Assembly (NCBI RefSeq): GCF_023101165.1
Contig: NZ_CP078076.1
Span: forward strand, 868,001-932,000
Direction: 5' to 3'
DNA length: 64,000 nt
DNA from: Microbacterium sufflavum
GTDB lineage: Bacteria; Actinomycetota; Actinomycetes; Actinomycetales; Microbacteriaceae
The translations under genes and the position numbers were made by a program. Every line of letters begins with the position of its first letter. Within the stretch, counting starts at the first letter, position 1. The notes under the pieces are model-generated. The model saw only the letters and a program-made list of their open reading frames with translations, made no database searches and was not told the DNA's origin. This document shows, piece after piece, positions 54,071 to 61,876 of the stretch.

Positions 54071-55027
54071 TCACACCGCCCGGATTCGAGGATTGATGAG
54101 CACGTACAGGAGGTCGACGATGATGTTGATCACGACGAACGCGAGGGCGACCGCGAGCGTCACTCCCTGCACGAGGTTGGGTTCGTTGTTGGTGACGCCG
54201 TTGAGGATCAGCGTTCCCATGCCGGGGATCGCGAAGATGATCTCGATCACCACGGCCCCGCCGAGCAGGTAGCCGATGCGCAGGCCGAGCACGGTGACGG
54301 GGGTGATGAGGGCGTTGCGCAGCACGTTGCGGCCGACCACGATCACGCGGGGGATCCCGGCGCCGAGCGCGGTGCGCACGTAGTCGCGGTCGAGCTCCTC
54401 GACCATCGAGGTGCGTACGACGCGCGAGAGCTGGCCGATCACGGGGACGGCGAGGGCGACGGCGGGGAGCGTCATGCGGGCGAGCCAGCCCGACGGATCG
54501 GTCCAGAAGTCGGGCAGGGGGCCGGACGCCAGCAGCAGTCCGAGCCCGAGCGTGAAGAGCTGGATGAGCAGGATCGCGAGCCAGAACGAGGGCGTGGAGA
54601 GGGCGGCGACGCCGAACACGCGGATGACCTGGTCGGGCCAGCGGTCGCGGTAGACGGCGGCGAGCACACCGATCGCGAACGCCACGATCACGGCGATGAG
54701 CAGGCCGAGGAAGGTCAGTGCCAGGGTCACGGGGAACGCGCGGGCCACCTCGTCGATCACGGGCAGGCTGCGGGCGGAGTAGGTGCCGAGGTCGCCCTGC
54801 ACGAGGCCGAACAGGAAGTTCACGTAGCGCACGAACAGCGGAAGGTTCAGTCCGTGCTCTTCGCGGTAGGCCTCGAGGGCTTCGGGGGACGCGGTCTCGC
54901 CGAGCGCGGTGCGCGCCGGGTCGACGGGCGAGAACGACATCACGAAGAAGACCAGGAACGTGATGCCGAGGATCATCAGCGGCAGCTGCAGCAGTCGCCG
55001 GCCGATGAGGCGGAGCGTGTTGGACAC
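54071..55027 (-). CDS. ABC transporter permease, DppB type
   Basis: The 318-residue permease has six helices. It starts LIGRRLLQLPLMILGITFLVF and has the coupling loop YVRTALGAGIPRVIVVGRNVLRNA, typical of dipeptide-family permeases. It pairs with the permease half of the fused gene. ATG 55027 begins 78 bases after the binding-protein stop. Confidence 0.9.
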   Translation of the reverse strand: MSNTLRLIGRRLLQLPLMILGITFLVFFVMSFSPVDPARTALGETASPEALEAYREEHGLNLPLFVRYVNFLFGLVQGDLGTYSARSLPVIDEVARAFPVTLALTFLGLLIAVIVAFAIGVLAAVYRDRWPDQVIRVFGVAALSTPSFWLAILLIQLFTLGLGLLLASGPLPDFWTDPSGWLARMTLPAVALAVPVIGQLSRVVRTSMVEELDRDYVRTALGAGIPRVIVVGRNVLRNALITPVTVLGLRIGYLLGGAVVIEIIFAIPGMGTLILNGVTNNEPNLVQGVTLAVALAFVVINIIVDLLYVLINPRIRAV

Positions 55028-55105
55028 GTGCCGCTCCTTCCGGGTGGGGGTGGTGGCGGGGACGCGCTCTTCGGGCGAGCGCGCCCCCGCGGGGTGGGGC
55101 CGGGG

Positions 55106-56704
55106 CTACTTCGCCGCCACGCCGACGTCGAGGAACGACAGGCCGGTGGTGGGGACGGGCTGGAAGCCGACGAGCTCCTGGCTGCTCCAGGCGGTGGGCA
55201 GCTTGCGGTGGAACAGCGGGTACAGCACGGCCTGGTCGGAGATCAGGTCGAACGCCTGGTCCCAGGTCTTCTGCTGCTCGTCGCCCTCCTGGGTCACGGC
55301 GGTGTCGAGGAGCGTGCGCAGCTCGGCGTACTCGGGCGAGTCGGCCCAGGCGGTGCGCGTCTGGGTCCAGACGTTCTCGCCGTACCACCAGTTCATGAGC
55401 AGGTCGGGGTCGACGCCGAACACCGACGGGTCACCGGGGGCGATGGCGACGGTGTAGTCGCCGGAGTCGATCTTCTCGTACATCGACGCGGACTGGCTGA
55501 TGTCGAGCGTGGTGTCGATGCCGATCGCGTCGAGCGACTCCTTGATGAGCGGGGCGACCTCCTTGACCCAGCCGGTGTCGGTCATGCGGAGCGTGATGGC
55601 GAGGTCGGAGACCCCGGCCTCGTCGAGCAGCTCCTTCGCCTTGTCGGGGTCGTAGGTGTAGACGGTGGACGCCTCGTGGTAGTTCGGGTAGTCCTCGGGC
55701 AGGAACGAGGTGGCGGGCGTGGCGTTGCCGAGCATGCCGGTCTCGATGATCTTGTCCATGTCGAGCGCGTAGTGCAGCGCCTGGCGCACGCGCACGTCGT
55801 CGAAGGGCGCGGCCTTCGTATTGAACATCATGAACAGCAGGCCGAACGACTGCACGCTCTCCACCTCGGCGGAGGCGGCGAGCGCGTCGGCGTCGATGTA
55901 GGGCACGTCCTCGATGGCCTGCACGGTGCCGGTCGACATCGCGGTGACGCGGGCGGAGGCGTCGGCGAGCAGGTTCCAGTTCATGCCGGCGGCGAGCGCG
56001 GGGCGCGGGCCGTTGTAGTCGTCGTAGCGCTCGAAGACGAGCTTGTCCTCGGGCACCGCGGAGACCAGGGAGTACGGGCCGGATCCGACGGGGTTCGCGC
56101 CGAAGTCCTCGGGGTCGGCCTCGACCACGGCCTTCGGCACGATCTTGACGACGCCGAGGCGGTCGTCGATCAGCGAGAACGGGTAGTCGGTGGTGATGCG
56201 GACGGTGTCCTCGTCGACGGCGGTGACGGTGTCGATGAAGTCGACGAACGAGCGGAACAGCGAGTTGTTGGCCGGGTCGAGCACGCGCTCGTAGCTGAAG
56301 ACCACGTCGTCGGCGGTGACCGGGTCGCCGTTCTGGAACGTGGCGCCCTCGCGGAGGTCGATCTCGTAGGTGGTGTCGTCGACCTTGGTCGGGAAGTCGG
56401 CGGCGAGCGCGGGGGCGGCCTCCTGCGTGACCGGGTCGAGGTCGACGAGGCCCTCGAAGATGTGCCAGTTGGCGGAGACCGTGACGGCGCCGGAGGCGAC
56501 CATCGGGTCGAAGCTGCCGTTGAGCGTGTAGGAGATGCCGGCCTCGATGATGCCGTCGGGGTCGACCTCGCTCGCGGCGGGGCTCTCGTCCGGCGTGCTG
56601 GCGGCGCCGCCGCCGCAGCCGGCGAGGGCGAGGGACGCGGCGACCGTGCCGGCGACCGCCATCGCGAATCGACCCGCGCGGCGGCGGGTGATGTGTCGGT
56701 TCAT
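55106..56704 (-). CDS. ABC transporter substrate-binding lipoprotein, family 5 (probable sialic acid binder)
   Basis: This 532-residue protein has a lipoprotein signal with RRRAGRFAM and lipobox LAGC, followed by the family 5 core (EAAPALAADFPTKVDDTTYEI; DDVRVRQALHYALDMDKII). Family 5 proteins usually bind peptides, nickel or, in sialic acid loci, Neu5Ac. ATG 56704 has GGAG 6 bases upstream. It is the first gene of the nan operon and its promoter holds a GntR-type operator. Confidence 0.87.
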   Translation of the reverse strand: MNRHITRRRAGRFAMAVAGTVAASLALAGCGGGAASTPDESPAASEVDPDGIIEAGISYTLNGSFDPMVASGAVTVSANWHIFEGLVDLDPVTQEAAPALAADFPTKVDDTTYEIDLREGATFQNGDPVTADDVVFSYERVLDPANNSLFRSFVDFIDTVTAVDEDTVRITTDYPFSLIDDRLGVVKIVPKAVVEADPEDFGANPVGSGPYSLVSAVPEDKLVFERYDDYNGPRPALAAGMNWNLLADASARVTAMSTGTVQAIEDVPYIDADALAASAEVESVQSFGLLFMMFNTKAAPFDDVRVRQALHYALDMDKIIETGMLGNATPATSFLPEDYPNYHEASTVYTYDPDKAKELLDEAGVSDLAITLRMTDTGWVKEVAPLIKESLDAIGIDTTLDISQSASMYEKIDSGDYTVAIAPGDPSVFGVDPDLLMNWWYGENVWTQTRTAWADSPEYAELRTLLDTAVTQEGDEQQKTWDQAFDLISDQAVLYPLFHRKLPTAWSSQELVGFQPVPTTGLSFLDVGVAAK

Positions 56705-56738
56705 GTGTGCTCCAGGGTGAAGGGGGGACATCTTGAGG

Positions 56739-56786
56739 ACATCTGATGTCTGATGTACTCTAAACACACGTTCGATCAGATCACAA
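56739..56786 (-). promoter_or_regulatory. nan operon promoter with GntR-type operator
   Basis: On the minus strand a -35-like TTGTGA (56786-56781), 18 bases and a -10 TAGAGT (56762-56757) place the start near 56750. The palindrome ACATCTGATGT (56739-56749) covers +1, and related ATGTCC and CTGATGT half-sites lie on either side. The divergent GntR protein is the natural candidate to bind here, released by a sialic acid or ManNAc-6-P signal. Confidence 0.65.
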
Positions 56787-56832
56787 GAGTGAGATGATCG
56801 GAGCGTTTTCTGTCAGGCACGAGAGGGGCCCC

Positions 56833-57555
56833 ATGAAGTCCACCACGGGGAGGGCATCGCGCATGCGCCGTGCCACGACGGCCGACCAGATCAAGCAGCT
56901 CATCCTCACGCGCGGGCTCACCCCCGGCGACCCGCTGCCCACCGAGGCCGAGCTGTGCGAGGAACTCGACGTGTCGCGCTCCTCCGTCCGCGAGGCCATC
57001 CGCACGCTCTCCACGCTCGACATCGTCGACGTCCGCCACGGCCACGGCACCTACGTCGGCCCGATGTCGCTCGACCCGATGGTGGAGGCGCTCGTGTTCC
57101 GCGGCGTGCTCTCGCCCGAGGGGTCGCTGCAGGCGCTGCGCGAGGTGGTGGAGGTGCGCCTCGCCCTCGACCTGTCGATGGCCGAGCGCGTGGTCGAGGC
57201 CGCCCAGGCACAGGAGGATCCGGAGCTGGACGAGCTCGTGGCCGACATGGTCGACAAGGCCGGGCGCGGCGAGTACTTCCTCGAAGAGGACAGGGCCTTC
57301 CACACGCGGCTGTTCGGCGCGATCGACAACCGCCTGGTCGGACAGCTCGTCGGCGCGTTCTGGGACGTGCACACCGCGGTGCTCCCGCAGCTCGGCATCG
57401 CCCAGCCCGACGACATCACCCAGACCGCCCAGGCGCACGGCGACATGCTCGACGCGGCACGCGCCGGCGACGTGGAGCGGTACCGCCGGGCTGTCATCGA
57501 GCACTACCAGCCGCTGCAGCGCGTGCTCGCCACCGCGGAGGACGCACGGGCCTGA
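56833..57555 (+). CDS. GntR/FadR family regulator of the sialic acid operon
   Basis: The 240-residue protein has a GntR winged helix (QIKQLILTRGLTPGDPLPTE; DVSRSSVREAIRTLSTLDIVD) and an all-helical FCD ligand domain with DRAFHTRLFGAIDN, typical of FadR/NanR-like proteins. It diverges from the nan operon and probably represses it. ATG 56833 is used for GAGAGGGG just upstream; ATG 56794 and ATG 56863 are possible. Confidence 0.85.
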   Translation: MKSTTGRASRMRRATTADQIKQLILTRGLTPGDPLPTEAELCEELDVSRSSVREAIRTLSTLDIVDVRHGHGTYVGPMSLDPMVEALVFRGVLSPEGSLQALREVVEVRLALDLSMAERVVEAAQAQEDPELDELVADMVDKAGRGEYFLEEDRAFHTRLFGAIDNRLVGQLVGAFWDVHTAVLPQLGIAQPDDITQTAQAHGDMLDAARAGDVERYRRAVIEHYQPLQRVLATAEDARA

Positions 57556-57605
57556 CCCAGGGAGTCGGTAGTCTGACCTTCCCCCCCACCGGAAAGAGGA
57601 CTGCC

Positions 57606-58523
57606 ATGTCCGTTGGACTGCTCGCCGTCGTCGACGACATCCTGAGCGCGGCCATGAAGGCCTCCGCCAAGGCCGCCGGCGTCGTGATCGACGACGCCGC
57701 CGTCACCCCGCAGTACGTGCAGGGCATCACGCCGGCGCGTGAGCTCCCGGTGGTGGGGAAGATCGCGCTCGGGTCGCTGGTGAACAAGTTCGTCATCATC
57801 ATCCCGATCGCGCTGCTGCTCACGGCATTCGCCCCGTGGGTGCTCCCGTACCTGCTGATCCTGGGCGGCTCCTACCTGTGCTTCGAGGGCGCCGAGAAGG
57901 TGCTCGAGTGGTTCGGGGTGCAGCACGGTCATGCCGACGAGGGCGCGCGCGACGAGCGCAAGCTCGTGTTCGGCGCCATCCGCACCGACCTCATCCTGTC
58001 GACCGAGATCATGCTCATCTCGCTGGCCAGCCTCGACAAGGGCCTCGACGTCTGGTCGACACTGGCGATCCTCGCCGTGATCGCGCTGCTGATGACGGTG
58101 GCCGTGTACGGGGTGGTCGCGCTGCTGGTGAAGATCGACGACATCGGCCTGAAGATGGCGAAGAACCCGGTGCAGCGGGTGCGCCACACCGGCACCCGGA
58201 TCGTGCGGTCGATGCCGGCGGTGTTCCGCTTCATCAGCGTGCTGGGCACGGTCGCGATGCTCTGGGTCGGCGGTCACCTGGTGCTGATCAACCTCGGCGA
58301 GGTCGGCCTGCACGCCCCCGCCGACGTGCTGCACGCGGTCGAGCACGCGCTCGAACCCCTCGGCGGCGTCGTGGTGTGGATCGTCGACACCCTCATCTCC
58401 GCGATCGCCGGCCTCGTGTGGGGCCTCGTGATCGTCGGGATCGTGCTGGGCATCGCGCGCCTCTTCGGCAAGAAGCCGAGCTTCCACGAGGGCGAGACCT
58501 CCCCCGCCGACGTCCACGCCTGA
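57606..58523 (+). CDS. DUF808 family membrane protein
   Basis: This 305-residue protein has about six to seven membrane helices. The family start LLAVVDDILSAAMKASAKAAGVVIDDAAVTPQYV and the motif RELPVVGKIALGSLVNK identify DUF808. Function is not known. The -10 TAGTCT (57569-57574) lies 31 bases before ATG 57606, and AGAGGA precedes it. Confidence 0.87.
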   Translation: MSVGLLAVVDDILSAAMKASAKAAGVVIDDAAVTPQYVQGITPARELPVVGKIALGSLVNKFVIIIPIALLLTAFAPWVLPYLLILGGSYLCFEGAEKVLEWFGVQHGHADEGARDERKLVFGAIRTDLILSTEIMLISLASLDKGLDVWSTLAILAVIALLMTVAVYGVVALLVKIDDIGLKMAKNPVQRVRHTGTRIVRSMPAVFRFISVLGTVAMLWVGGHLVLINLGEVGLHAPADVLHAVEHALEPLGGVVVWIVDTLISAIAGLVWGLVIVGIVLGIARLFGKKPSFHEGETSPADVHA

Positions 58524-58568
58524 GCGGATCGCACCCGGGGAGATCGATCGCACCAGGGGATGTTCGGG

Positions 58569-58587
58569 GTGAAATGTTAGATTTCAC
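58569..58587 (+). promoter_or_regulatory. Palindromic operator on a leaderless promoter
   Basis: GTGAAAT-GTTAG-ATTTCAC is a perfect 7-bp inverted repeat. It covers the -10 TAGATT (58578-58583), which ends 6 bases before ATG 58590. A repressor bound here would fully block this gene. Confidence 0.6.
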
Positions 58588-58589
58588 CG

Positions 58590-59795
58590 ATGCGCCCACG
58601 TCCGCCGTCGCCGATCACCGTCACCTCCTTCGCTGCAGACCGGTGGTTCCGGGCGCAGGGGCTCCCCACCTTCGTGCCCTGGCGTCGCTGGTTCCATGAC
58701 ATCGTGCCGCGGTCGGCGCCGCTCATCGCCGCCGCGTCCGTCTACTGGACCCTCGCGGGCGACGGGATCGACGACTTCTCGTTCGCCCTGCACCTGCTCG
58801 TGGAGACCAAGGACGGCACGGGCCTCGCGTTCGCGATCCTCGCCGCGCTGCTGACCAGTCTCGTCCTCGCCTGGGCCGGGTTCGCCGTGGTGCGCGTCAC
58901 GCTCCGCCACCTGCGCGGGGTTCGACGCACGGCGGCCGCGATGGTGGTCATCGCTCTCTGCGCTGCCGGCGTGATGCTCGAAGGAGGCGTCACCGAGGGC
59001 GCGCCCGCAGCGCCGGTCGCGGAAGCCCTCTCGATCGTCGCCGGGAGCGTGCTGCTGGTCGCGTTCGGCGGCGGCGCGCTGCTGTCGTGGGCGACGAGGC
59101 TCGCAGCCCGCAACCTCGCCGCGATCGGGCACATGGCGACCATCGCACTTCCCGTCATCCTCATGCTCGTGCTGTTCGCGTTCTTCTCGGTCGAGGTCTG
59201 GCAGATGGCATCCGTGCTGTCGTGGTCCGCGCTCGGGCTCCTGGCACTGGTGGTGGCCGCGCTCGCCGGCGCGGTCGTGCTGCAGGTGAGCGCGACCGAG
59301 GTCGACCCGGCGACGCTCGCGCTCACCGTCGACGAGGAGCGCGACCTGCTGCGGGGCACACCGGCCGAGGGTCGCCCGGCGTCGACGGATCCAGCGTCGA
59401 CCGTCGGCCGTCCCCAGCGGATCAACCTGCTGCTCGCGATGACCCTCGCGCACCTCGTCCAGGCGGCCGTCTTTGCTCTGCTGCTCGCCGTGCTGCTCGT
59501 TCTCATCGGGGCGATCGCCGTTCCTCCGGATCTCGCGCAGACCTGGCTGGGTGATCCCACGTCGGTGCACGCGCTCGTGGTGCAGCCGCTCGTGGTGCAG
59601 GGCGTGGCACTTCCGCTCACGGTCAACCTCCTCAAGGCGGCGACGCTGGTCGCCATCGTCTCGGCGCTGCCGTTCGTGTTCTCGGCCGTGAGCGAGAGCC
59701 GCTACCGCGCCCGCTTCTCGGAACCGATCGTGGCCGACATGCGGCGCGCGATCCTCGTCCGCGCTGCGCTGTCCGACTCCGAGCGCATCGGCTGA
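58590..59795 (+). CDS. Membrane protein of unknown function
   Basis: The 401-residue protein has about eight hydrophobic helices (for example LIAAASVYWTLA, LAAALLTSLVLAWAGFAVV, VILMLVLFAFFSV and LLLAVLLVLIGAIAV). A soluble loop of about 50 residues precedes the last helices. No family recognised. It is transcribed from its own palindrome-covered promoter with TAGATT-N6-ATG, so it is probably leaderless and specifically regulated. Confidence 0.65.
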   Translation: MRPRPPSPITVTSFAADRWFRAQGLPTFVPWRRWFHDIVPRSAPLIAAASVYWTLAGDGIDDFSFALHLLVETKDGTGLAFAILAALLTSLVLAWAGFAVVRVTLRHLRGVRRTAAAMVVIALCAAGVMLEGGVTEGAPAAPVAEALSIVAGSVLLVAFGGGALLSWATRLAARNLAAIGHMATIALPVILMLVLFAFFSVEVWQMASVLSWSALGLLALVVAALAGAVVLQVSATEVDPATLALTVDEERDLLRGTPAEGRPASTDPASTVGRPQRINLLLAMTLAHLVQAAVFALLLAVLLVLIGAIAVPPDLAQTWLGDPTSVHALVVQPLVVQGVALPLTVNLLKAATLVAIVSALPFVFSAVSESRYRARFSEPIVADMRRAILVRAALSDSERIG

Positions 59796-59947
59796 CCGCC
59801 GGGGCCACGGCGGGTCGCCCGACCAGCCCGGGCGCTGCGCTTCACCCCCGGCGGGCCGCGCCGAATCGGTCGGCCTCGACCCCGCGGGCCTGTTCCCCAC
59901 CCTGTCCATGACGCGATGCGCTGGTCACCCCCGATAGAGTGCGGAAC

Positions 59948-59980
59948 GTGACTGCATCCCCGTCTCGACCCTGCTGGTGA
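59948..59980 (+). CDS. Short leaderless upstream ORF before the acetyltransferase
   Basis: TAGAGT (59935-59940) is followed by 7 bases and GTG 59948, the exact leaderless arrangement. The frame encodes only MTASPSRPCW and stops at TGA 59980, 7 bases before ATG 59988. The real gene therefore starts just after a 10-codon leader peptide ending in Cys-Trp. It may couple or tune translation of the downstream gene. Confidence 0.5.
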   Translation: MTASPSRPCW

Positions 59981-59987
59981 GCGCCCC

Positions 59988-60527
59988 ATGACCGCCGTGC
60001 AGCTCAGGCCAGCCCACGATGCCGACCTCGACACGATCACCGAGATCCACAACCACGCCGTCGTGCACACCACGGCGATCTGGAACGAGGAGGCGGTGGA
60101 CCGCGCCGACCGCGCCGCGTGGCTCGCCGACCGGACCGCCCGCGGGTACCCGGTGATCGTCGCCGCCGACGACACCGGCGTGCTCGGCTACGCGTCGTAC
60201 GCGCAGTGGCGGCCGCACAGCGGCTACCGGCTCACGGTCGAGCACTCCGTCTACGTGCGGGGTGATCAGCGCGGCCGCGGCATCGGCCGAACGCTCATGG
60301 AGGAGCTCATCGCTCACGCGCGCACCGCCGGGATGCACGTGATGATCGGCGGGGTGGAGAGCGGGAACGCGGCGTCGATCGCCCTGCACGAGCGCCTCGG
60401 CTTCCGCGAGGTCGGACGCATGCCGCAGGTGGGCGCGAAGTTCGGCCGCTGGCTCGACCTCAGCATGCTGCAGCTCGTGCTCGACGACCGCCCCTCGCCC
60501 GACGCGCGCCCCGGCACCGAGGACTGA
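59988..60527 (+). CDS. GNAT family N-acetyltransferase (phosphinothricin/L-amino acid acetyltransferase type)
   Basis: The 179-residue protein has the acetyl-CoA motif YVRGDQRGRGIGRTLMEELI and the typical PAT/MnaT ends GGVESGNAASIALHERLGFREVG. The start PAHDADLDTITEIHNHAVVHTTA matches that subfamily. It acetylates small amino-group substrates such as methionine sulfoximine or phosphinothricin; the true substrate is unknown. The start is ATG 59988 behind a 10-codon leaderless ORF. pnuC follows after 5 bases. Confidence 0.85.
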   Translation: MTAVQLRPAHDADLDTITEIHNHAVVHTTAIWNEEAVDRADRAAWLADRTARGYPVIVAADDTGVLGYASYAQWRPHSGYRLTVEHSVYVRGDQRGRGIGRTLMEELIAHARTAGMHVMIGGVESGNAASIALHERLGFREVGRMPQVGAKFGRWLDLSMLQLVLDDRPSPDARPGTED

Positions 60528-60532
60528 CGCCG

Positions 60533-61243
60533 GTGGACCTGCTGCAGTGGCTCATCGACGCCTTCAATTCGCAGTGGCTGCTGCCGGGCGGGCAGACCCT
60601 GCTGGTGCGCGAAGTGGTGGGCAACGCGTTCGGGCTGGCGAGCGCGCTCGGCGGCATGCGGCGCAAGGTGTGGGCGTGGCCGGTCGGCATCGTCGGCAAC
60701 CTGCTGCTGCTGACCGTGTTCCTCGGTTCGGCGCTCAGCCCCGACCCCTCGCTCCCCCACCTGCTCGGCCAGGCCGGCCGCCAGGTCATGTTCATCGCCG
60801 TCGCGGTGTACGGCTGGATCCGCTGGCGCAACGCCGAGGGCGGCCGCGTGGTGCCGCGGTGGGCGCCGACGAGCGCCCGCGTCGGAATCGTGCTGGTGAT
60901 GATCGTCGGCACGGTCGCGCTCACCCCGGTGTTCCGCGCGCTCGGGTCGTGGGAGCCGGTGTGGGCCGACGCCTGGACGTTCGTCGGCTCGCTCCTGGCC
61001 ACGTACGGCATGGCGAAGGGGTGGACGGAGTTCTGGCTCATCTGGATCGCCGTGGACGTGGTCGGCGTGCCGCTGCTGTTCAGCTCCGGCTACTACGCGA
61101 CCGGCCTCATGTACGTGTTCTACGGCGTGTTCACCGCGGTCGGGTTCGTGATCTGGTGGCGGGCGCAGCGCCGTGCCGACCACGGGATCGAGATCCTGCC
61201 TCCCGACCCCAGCCCTCGACGCCTCGACGAGGACGCCCTCTGA
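60533..61243 (+). CDS. pnuC: Nicotinamide riboside transporter PnuC
   Basis: The 236-residue membrane protein has about seven helices and the PnuC pattern VREVVGNAFGLASALGGMRRKVWAWPVGIVGN, VYGWIRWRN and WTEFWLIWIAVDVVGVPLLF. It takes up nicotinamide riboside for NAD synthesis by facilitated diffusion. It begins with GTG 60533, 5 bases after the acetyltransferase stop, so both are on one transcript. Confidence 0.88.
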   Translation: MDLLQWLIDAFNSQWLLPGGQTLLVREVVGNAFGLASALGGMRRKVWAWPVGIVGNLLLLTVFLGSALSPDPSLPHLLGQAGRQVMFIAVAVYGWIRWRNAEGGRVVPRWAPTSARVGIVLVMIVGTVALTPVFRALGSWEPVWADAWTFVGSLLATYGMAKGWTEFWLIWIAVDVVGVPLLFSSGYYATGLMYVFYGVFTAVGFVIWWRAQRRADHGIEILPPDPSPRRLDEDAL

Positions 61244-61255
61244 CCTCGTTGCGGA

Positions 61256-61284
61256 TGTACATTTCAGCCCCCGAAACGTACAAT
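61256..61284 (+). promoter_or_regulatory. Toxin-antitoxin promoter and operator
   Basis: TGTAC and TTTC (61256-61265) mirror GAAA and GTACA (61273-61282). The -10 TACAAT (61279-61284) overlaps the right arm and ends 6 bases before ATG 61291, so transcription is leaderless and probably autorepressed by the antitoxin complex. Confidence 0.65.
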
Positions 61285-61290
61285 GGCCTT

Positions 61291-61539
61291 ATGTCCACGA
61301 TCAGCGTCGCCGATGCGCGCAGCAACCTCTCCACGGTCATCACCGACTCCCAGAAGGAGGCGGTGTTCATCGAACGTCGCGGGCAGCTCGCCGCCGTCGT
61401 GATCAGTCCCGAGCAGTACGAACGCATGATGGAGGCGCTCGAGGACGCGGAGGACGTGGCCGCCTTCGACGAGGCCATGGCCGAGGAGGGCCCGAGCATC
61501 CCGTGGTCCCAGGTGAAGGCCGACCTGGGCTGGTCGTGA
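61291..61539 (+). CDS. Antitoxin, Phd/YefM family
   Basis: The 82-residue protein begins STISVADARSNLSTVITDSQ, followed by FIERRGQLAAVVISPEQYERMMEALE, the Phd/YefM DNA-binding fold. The acidic C-terminal end (VAAFDEAMAEEGP) would wrap the toxin. Leaderless from TACAAT-N6-ATG. Its stop overlaps the toxin start (GTGA). Confidence 0.87.
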   Translation: MSTISVADARSNLSTVITDSQKEAVFIERRGQLAAVVISPEQYERMMEALEDAEDVAAFDEAMAEEGPSIPWSQVKADLGWS

Positions 61540-61793
61540 GCTACCGCATCGAACTGCGCCCCGCTGCCGTCCGCGCCCTGAAGAAGATCGATCACCAGCA
61601 CCGCGATCGGATCCGCGGTGCGATCGCCCTCCTCGGTGAGAATCCGCGGCCGCCGGGCGCGAAGGCGCTGCAGGGCCGCGACGGCCTCCGCGTCCGCGTC
61701 GGCGACTACCGCATCATTTACACCGTGCATGACGAGGTGCTGATCGTCGCGGTCGTGACCCTCGGGCACCGCCGCGACGTCTACGACCGCTGA
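61536..61793 (+). CDS. Toxin, RelE/ParE family (probable mRNA interferase)
   Basis: This 85-residue protein has RelE features: YRIELRPAAVRALKKI at the start, LRVRVGDYRIIYTVHDE and VVTLGHRRDVYDR at the end, which carries the basic and Tyr residues used for ribosome-bound mRNA cleavage. GTG 61536 overlaps the antitoxin stop. A gyrase-poison ParE is the other possibility, but the RVGDYRIIY pattern is RelE-like. Confidence 0.85.
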   Translation: MSYRIELRPAAVRALKKIDHQHRDRIRGAIALLGENPRPPGAKALQGRDGLRVRVGDYRIIYTVHDEVLIVAVVTLGHRRDVYDR

Positions 61794-61876
61794 CCCTGAC
61801 CGCCGCCCTCGCGATTGTTTCGGTGCGTGTCGGCGGTGCTCGACCGCGGCCCCGTGTGTCCCGTTTCATGGGTCGC

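Noticed and set aside
52060..56746. Very long rightward open frames opposite the nan transport genes
   Set aside because: They are antisense to well-defined ABC transporter genes, and the translations are His/Arg/Glu/Gly-rich without recognisable motifs.
59796..59934. Terminator or small gene between the 58590 gene and the acetyltransferase
   Set aside because: Only short imperfect G/C repeats (CCGCC...GGCGG) occur, no convincing stem with tract and no start with a ribosome binding site.
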